Assembly: GCF_002563655.1 (NCBI RefSeq)
Contig: NZ_PDIY01000001.1
Coordinates: 2,764,001-2,828,000 of the forward strand
DNA length: 64,000 nt
Origin: Bacillus sp. es.034
Lineage (GTDB): Bacteria > Bacillota > Bacilli > Bacillales > Bacillaceae_B
Direction of reading: 5' to 3'
Each line of letters opens with the position of its first letter. Within the stretch, counting starts at the first letter, position 1. Of the stretch, positions 60,359-64,000 are shown in pieces. A model generated the notes under the pieces. It saw nothing but the letters and a program-made list of their open reading frames with translations, ran no database searches and had not been told where the DNA came from. Made by a program: the position numbers and the translations under genes.

Positions 60359-61213
60359 TTAGACGGAGAGGACCGCTTCGTATTGTGTGAAGCCGATATC
60401 TTCCAGGGCTTTTTTCAGGCTTGAGCTTGTTTTCAGATCCTCAAAGGTAATACCTAGATTCCCCAGTGTATGAGCCACTTCAGGCCGGATACCGGTTAAG
60501 ACGGATTGAACACCCATCATTTTAAGCGCACTAATGATCTGATATATATTATGGGATACCATCGTGTCCATGATGGCAACACCGGAAATATCTATAAATA
60601 GATAGTCCAATTGCAGATCAGAGCTTTTCTTCAATGCTGTTTCCATGATGGCACTCGCTCTGAGGGTATCAATTTCCCCTATAAGGGGCAGGATCGCAAT
60701 CTTCTCGGCTATGGGTACTACAGGGGCCGAGAGTTCATCCATGACAGTGTGGATGAGGGCAATCTGATCCTTTTCTTGAGTGCGGAATACTTCGTTTAGC
60801 TGGTACGCAATTTCATCAAGAATGGGATTGATTTCTTTATTGACTTGAAGCATAAGGGAGGCTGAAATTTGATCATCATTCAATTGCTCCATGAATATAT
60901 CCCAAATGGCAGTACGGAAACCTGATAGAGTTTTTAGGGATTCATTGAGAGGCATTCCATTTTCAAGAGCCGCTTTCCCCACTTTCCCAGTCCATTCCTT
61001 TACTTTTCGGGATGATTCTACTTTGTCTTCGTACAAAGACTGTCCGAGCATTTCAATTAATTGCATACGCCATTCGGTGACTTGTTCCATCTTCAGTACC
61101 GATAACATAAGCGGATCAGAAAATTTCTGTTCCTGGTAGTGAATGACACCCTGAGCGATTTCGGATTTATGGGAAACAATTTGTTTACCCAGATATAATA
61201 ATTCGTCTCTCAT
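60359..61213 (-). CDS. RsbR-family stressosome protein
   Basis: 284 residues. The N-terminal helical sensor domain (1-150) does not show a heme site. The C-terminal STAS domain (about 165-278) contains the phosphorylatable threonine region DISGVAIMDTMVSHNIYQI and an earlier IGEIDTLRASAIMETAL segment, as in RsbRA-RsbRD. Such proteins form the stressosome with RsbS and RsbT and release RsbT to activate sigma-B. No rsbS or rsbT is beside it, so this is an orphan paralogue. The ribosome site is weak. Confidence 0.85.
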   Translation of the reverse strand: MRDELLYLGKQIVSHKSEIAQGVIHYQEQKFSDPLMLSVLKMEQVTEWRMQLIEMLGQSLYEDKVESSRKVKEWTGKVGKAALENGMPLNESLKTLSGFRTAIWDIFMEQLNDDQISASLMLQVNKEINPILDEIAYQLNEVFRTQEKDQIALIHTVMDELSAPVVPIAEKIAILPLIGEIDTLRASAIMETALKKSSDLQLDYLFIDISGVAIMDTMVSHNIYQIISALKMMGVQSVLTGIRPEVAHTLGNLGITFEDLKTSSSLKKALEDIGFTQYEAVLSV

Positions 61214-61422
61214 TTTCTTCAGACAACTCCTTATACTGCATGTTTATTTATACTATTACGAAATAATCTCTATTAATGGTAATATAGTATACCATAGAAT
61301 CTAGTGAAATTATACTTCTCTTTAAGGAGGCACATCACGTTTAGTCCATTATTCTTTATCCGTTTCTTGAGTGTAGTATAGTATAAGTATATGGAAATTC
61401 ACTAAGACGAAGGGTGATTTAC

Positions 61423-61812
61423 TTGCGGATCATTTTGTTCGACGGCATATGCAATTTTTGCAATAAAAGTGTACGGTTTATCATTAAGCGTGATGCAAAA
61501 GGGGAATTTCGATTTGCCTCCCTGCAAAGTGAGACGGGACAGAAGTTATTAGAGGAGCATAACATACCTAAAACGACTGACAGCTTCGTATTGGTCGATG
61601 GGGATCAGGCTTCCGTTGAATCATCAGCAGCCTTGAAAGTATGTTCTAAACTAAAATGGCCATGGAAGATTTTCGCTCTGTTTCTCGTCATTCCGAAGCC
61701 TTTAAGAGACAGCATATACAGGATTATTGCTAGGAATAGATATAAATGGTTTGGGAAACAGGAATCATGCGTGATTCCCTCAAAGGAGATCAGGGAAAGA
61801 TTCATAGAATAA
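61423..61812 (+). CDS. DCC-family thiol-disulphide oxidoreductase-like protein (YuxK type)
   Basis: About 129 residues with the family's D-x-x-C-x-x-C at the N-terminus (D7, C10, C13 in FDGICNFCNKS) and the late RNRYKWFGKQESC segment with a third cysteine. It probably has a thioredoxin-like fold. The start is TTG at 61423, seven bases after AAGGGTG; a GTG at 61414 lies within that site. Monocistronic. Confidence 0.87.
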   Translation: MRIILFDGICNFCNKSVRFIIKRDAKGEFRFASLQSETGQKLLEEHNIPKTTDSFVLVDGDQASVESSAALKVCSKLKWPWKIFALFLVIPKPLRDSIYRIIARNRYKWFGKQESCVIPSKEIRERFIE

Positions 61813-61859
61813 GCAATCTTGCGCTTGGAAATGTGATGAGGGAAAGAATCAAGCCATTT

Positions 61860-61895
61860 AAATAGACCCTGGACGAGTGCCAGGGTCTATTTACC
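61860..61895. terminator. Terminator between the DCC gene and yjbQ-like gene
   Basis: AAATAGACCCTGG / CCAGGGTCTATTT with a 7-base loop. Confidence 0.9.
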
Positions 61896-61914
61896 ATTCC
61901 AATGGTATAAGCTC

Positions 61915-62322
61915 TTATTCACTTTGAATTGTCTTAACGGAGACTTTTCTTCCTGGACGGGGGCCGTCGAATTCACAAAGGTATATACCCTGCCATGTCC
62001 CCAATAATAGCTCACCATCTGACACGATGACTGTCTGACAATGGCCGACGGTACTGGTTTTTAAATGAGCAGCTGTATTTCCTTCTCCATGTAGATCAGA
62101 CGAGTGTTGCCATGGGTAAAGTTCGTCTAATCGGCGGATGAAGTCGGTTTTCACATCGGGATCGGCATTCTCGTTTACCGTGATACCCGCTGTTGTGTGC
62201 AGGGACTGCACCGCCACAAGACCTTCTGTCATTCCAGACCGATTAATGATATCTTGTACATAACGAGTAATGTCGATCATTTCATCTCGCTTCTTTGTAT
62301 CGATGGTTAATGTTTTTAGCAT
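61915..62322 (-). CDS. YjbQ/UPF0047 family protein
   Basis: 135 residues. The conserved metal-site histidines appear in [18 protein letters not shown] (about 61-78), [13 protein letters not shown] and SVGH-like TVGHCQTV segments. It has been called a secondary thiamine-phosphate synthase because of weak activity; the true role is uncertain. It is followed upstream by the 2H gene on the same strand 55 bases away, suggesting one transcript. Confidence 0.9.
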   Translation of the reverse strand: MLKTLTIDTKKRDEMIDITRYVQDIINRSGMTEGLVAVQSLHTTAGITVNENADPDVKTDFIRRLDELYPWQHSSDLHGEGNTAAHLKTSTVGHCQTVIVSDGELLLGTWQGIYLCEFDGPRPGRKVSVKTIQSE

Positions 62323-62377
62323 AATTAAATCCTTCCCTTATTAGACCTATTCGTTTACATTCCACAAAGCGAACAGG

Positions 62378-62899
62378 TTAAAACCTGTCGCCCTCAAGGG
62401 GGACACGACCGATGACGTTGGAAACATCGTCTTCCCCTATTTCTTCTAATGTTATTTCCTTTACTACCGTATGAAAGGTGTCCCTCCAATCCTGATACTC
62501 CTCAAGGGCGTTGATATATTCTTCGCTGTTTCCAGGCCGTCCAAGTGTGATGTGTGGAGAGTATGTATAACGGGGGTTTCGATAAGGCGCAAGTATTCCT
62601 TCATACAACTCGTCATGTAATTCTATAAGAAAGTCATTGCCTTTCTTAACATTCAAGAATAAAAATTCCCCGCCGGAACCTGTCACATCCTTTAATGTCA
62701 TGTGGAACGGAGACATGTGCTCCGCTACTGACTTAATATGTACCAGGATATCAACGGAGGGGATGGAAGATTCAAAAGGAAAAACGAGGGTAATATGGGG
62801 AGGTATTTTATCCGACAGAGGGTCATACCTATTTCTGATCTCCTGGATTTTATCAACTGATTGAAATGAAGGGAAGATATGGATCGCTCTTTTCATCAT
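62378..62899 (-). CDS. 2H-type phosphodiesterase / 2'-5' RNA ligase family
   Basis: 173 residues with both catalytic H-x-T motifs: H35-I-T37 in PPHITLVFPF and a second in SPHITLGRPG (near 117-119). The fold handles 2',3'-cyclic or 2'-5' linked RNA ends, or related cyclic phosphates. The start is one of two adjacent ATGs (62899, 62896) after AAAGGAGG. Probably co-transcribed with the downstream yjbQ-like gene and the upstream small membrane gene. Confidence 0.9.
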   Translation of the reverse strand: MMKRAIHIFPSFQSVDKIQEIRNRYDPLSDKIPPHITLVFPFESSIPSVDILVHIKSVAEHMSPFHMTLKDVTGSGGEFLFLNVKKGNDFLIELHDELYEGILAPYRNPRYTYSPHITLGRPGNSEEYINALEEYQDWRDTFHTVVKEITLEEIGEDDVSNVIGRVPLEGDRF

Positions 62900-62908
62900 G
62901 ATCCTCCT

Positions 62909-63202
62909 TTACTGGCAAGGCGATTCTTGATTGTCAATGAGTGTATATGCTGAACGTTCGAATGATGCCCTGAAACATTTTCCTTCTTCTGTTTTATAGA
63001 GAGCCCGATAGATCTTATCATGGCTCTTTGTGGTATGGTTCTGAATGATCCCCACAATGGTCGAACCTGGTGCCACCGTGCGAATGGTGGATTGAATATT
63101 GTTGTGCAGAATGCTCCGTTTGTATACGTATACTACAATGACCAAAGCAATAAGGAAGATGAACATCCACCTCAACCCGTTTAATAGAAATGTCTTATTC
63201 AC
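62909..63202 (-). CDS. Unknown small membrane-anchored protein
   Basis: 97 residues, not recognised. One membrane helix (about 10-28), then a 65-residue extracytoplasmic domain with two cysteines (in GKCFRAS and ESPCQ) that may form a disulphide. It ends nine bases before the 2H gene starts, so it is probably in the same operon. Confidence 0.7.
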   Translation of the reverse strand: MNKTFLLNGLRWMFIFLIALVIVVYVYKRSILHNNIQSTIRTVAPGSTIVGIIQNHTTKSHDKIYRALYKTEEGKCFRASFERSAYTLIDNQESPCQ

Positions 63203-63249
63203 GGTCAGCCCCCATCTCCCTTATAGCTTCATCTTTCACGAATGCTTCC

Positions 63250-63975
63250 CTAACGTAACTTATTACATAGACGCTTGGCCAGGGATAGGGCCGCTTCATT
63301 ATCTCCATGGAGACAAATCGTGTCAGCCTGAATGGATACGGTTTTCCCATCAATAGATACCACTTCCTGTTTTTCTACCATTCGAAGTACCTGTTTTTCC
63401 ACTTCGTCCCCGTCATGAAGTACAGCATGAGGAAGAGAGCGTGGAGTTAATGTACCATCGGATTGATAGGCACGATCGGCAAATACCTCATGAGCTACTC
63501 GTAATCCTGCTTCTTCACCAGCCCTTGTAAGTTCACTTTGTGACAGACCGAATAGAGTGAGAGTGGGGTCAAGGTCGTAGACGGCCTCAGCAATCGCTTC
63601 AGCCAGTGTGAAATCCTTTGCAGCCATATTGTACAGTGCTCCATGTGGTTTTACATGTGATAGTTTCCCGCCTTGTGCTTTTATAAAAGCATATAAAGCT
63701 CCTATTTGATATTGAATGAGGGCATAGGTTTCCTCGGGGGAAATCTGCATCATTCTTCTTCCAAATCCCTGGATGTCTGGCAGCCCGGGATGCGCCCCCA
63801 TCTTCACTTCATGCTTCATTGCGCTTGAAACAGTTCTTTTCATCACAAGGGGATCTCCCGCATGGAAACCGCAAGCGATATTGACGGATGTGACATAGTT
63901 CATCATTTCTTCATCTTTTCCTATCGTATATGCACCAAAACTTTCCCCTAAATCACAATTTAGATCTATTTTCAT
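63250..63975 (-). CDS. pxpA: 5-oxoprolinase subunit A (LamB/YcsF)
   Basis: Part of the ATP-dependent PxpABC complex that opens 5-oxoproline to glutamate. 241 residues with the family's N-terminal [25 protein letters not shown]-like ([12 protein letters not shown]) and [10 protein letters not shown] motifs. AAAGGATG precedes the ATG at 63975. The pxpB and pxpC genes would be expected nearby, but only 25 bases remain to the window edge on the upstream side, and none lie downstream on this strand before 63250. Confidence 0.92.
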   Translation of the reverse strand: MKIDLNCDLGESFGAYTIGKDEEMMNYVTSVNIACGFHAGDPLVMKRTVSSAMKHEVKMGAHPGLPDIQGFGRRMMQISPEETYALIQYQIGALYAFIKAQGGKLSHVKPHGALYNMAAKDFTLAEAIAEAVYDLDPTLTLFGLSQSELTRAGEEAGLRVAHEVFADRAYQSDGTLTPRSLPHAVLHDGDEVEKQVLRMVEKQEVVSIDGKTVSIQADTICLHGDNEAALSLAKRLCNKLR

Positions 63976-64000
63976 TTTTTCATCCTTTCGAGCATGAGAA

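Noticed and set aside
1-64000. CRISPR arrays, prophage or insertion sequences
   Set aside because: No evenly spaced repeats, integrases, transposases or terminal repeats were found anywhere in the window.

Overview
The window is chromosomal DNA from a low-GC, endospore-forming Firmicute of the family Bacillaceae. The signs are strong GGAGG-type ribosome binding sites with frequent TTG and GTG starts, T-box and FMN riboswitches, a gerABC-type germination operon, the Bacillus-type two-gene NHEJ system (Ku plus LigD), and yuxH, yvbH, yxlEFG and yuxK-like genes. A genus such as Rossellomorea or Bacillus is my guess, not something the sequence proves. I see no phage, insertion sequence, CRISPR array or rRNA. 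The layout is that of an ordinary core chromosome with some decaying accessory genes.

Region by region: 1-6.7 kb holds the end of a murG gene, a heme-type membrane protein behind three 11-bp-spaced TTTCAT repeats, an acetyltransferase with an elaborate leader RNA, an amidohydrolase, a DedA/UppP lipid-carrier pair and a WYL regulator. 6.8-10.9 kb has a yxlEFG-like ABC operon behind an ECF-type promoter, a Nudix hydrolase, a patatin-like lipase and an unknown membrane protein. 11.1-15 kb is the riboflavin operon ribDE-ribBA-ribH under an FMN riboswitch. 15-24.4 kb has a purine permease, an EAL-HDOD protein, dapF, divergent ligD and ku, and a PAP2 phosphatase. 24.5-27.1 kb has a probable Fur-controlled small RNA, a pantothenate symporter with its small partner, and a wrecked carotenoid-type desaturase. 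28-35.1 kb is the complete trpEGDCFBA operon behind two tandem tryptophan T-boxes.

35.2-44.6 kb is a mix of single genes: a small lipoprotein, a methyltransferase, a methionine T-box that now leads into a broken methionyl-tRNA synthetase, a phosphodiesterase, acetyltransferases, a CDF transporter, yvbH, a CoA-type Nudix and a DinB protein. 44.6-51.8 kb has a cold-shock gene, an MFS exporter, a small spore-protein candidate, a betaine-type transporter behind a sigma-B-like promoter, a peptidase E and an AI-2E family protein. 52-57 kb has the gerABC operon and a TetR-controlled pair of SMR exporters. 57-64 kb contains Pth2, a VOC protein, two related small membrane proteins, an RsbR-like stressosome protein, a DCC protein, YjbQ, a 2H phosphodiesterase and pxpA.

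The most unusual item is the 2198-2331 leader (minus strand). A nearly complete tRNA-like fold, a long competing hairpin and a hairpin that buries the ribosome binding site are stacked directly before an acetyltransferase start codon. Second is the Fur-box promoter and C-rich transcript at 24557-24717, which resembles the iron-sparing sRNA FsrA. Two genes (26.6 kb and 36.6 kb) have lost their central part while keeping both ends.
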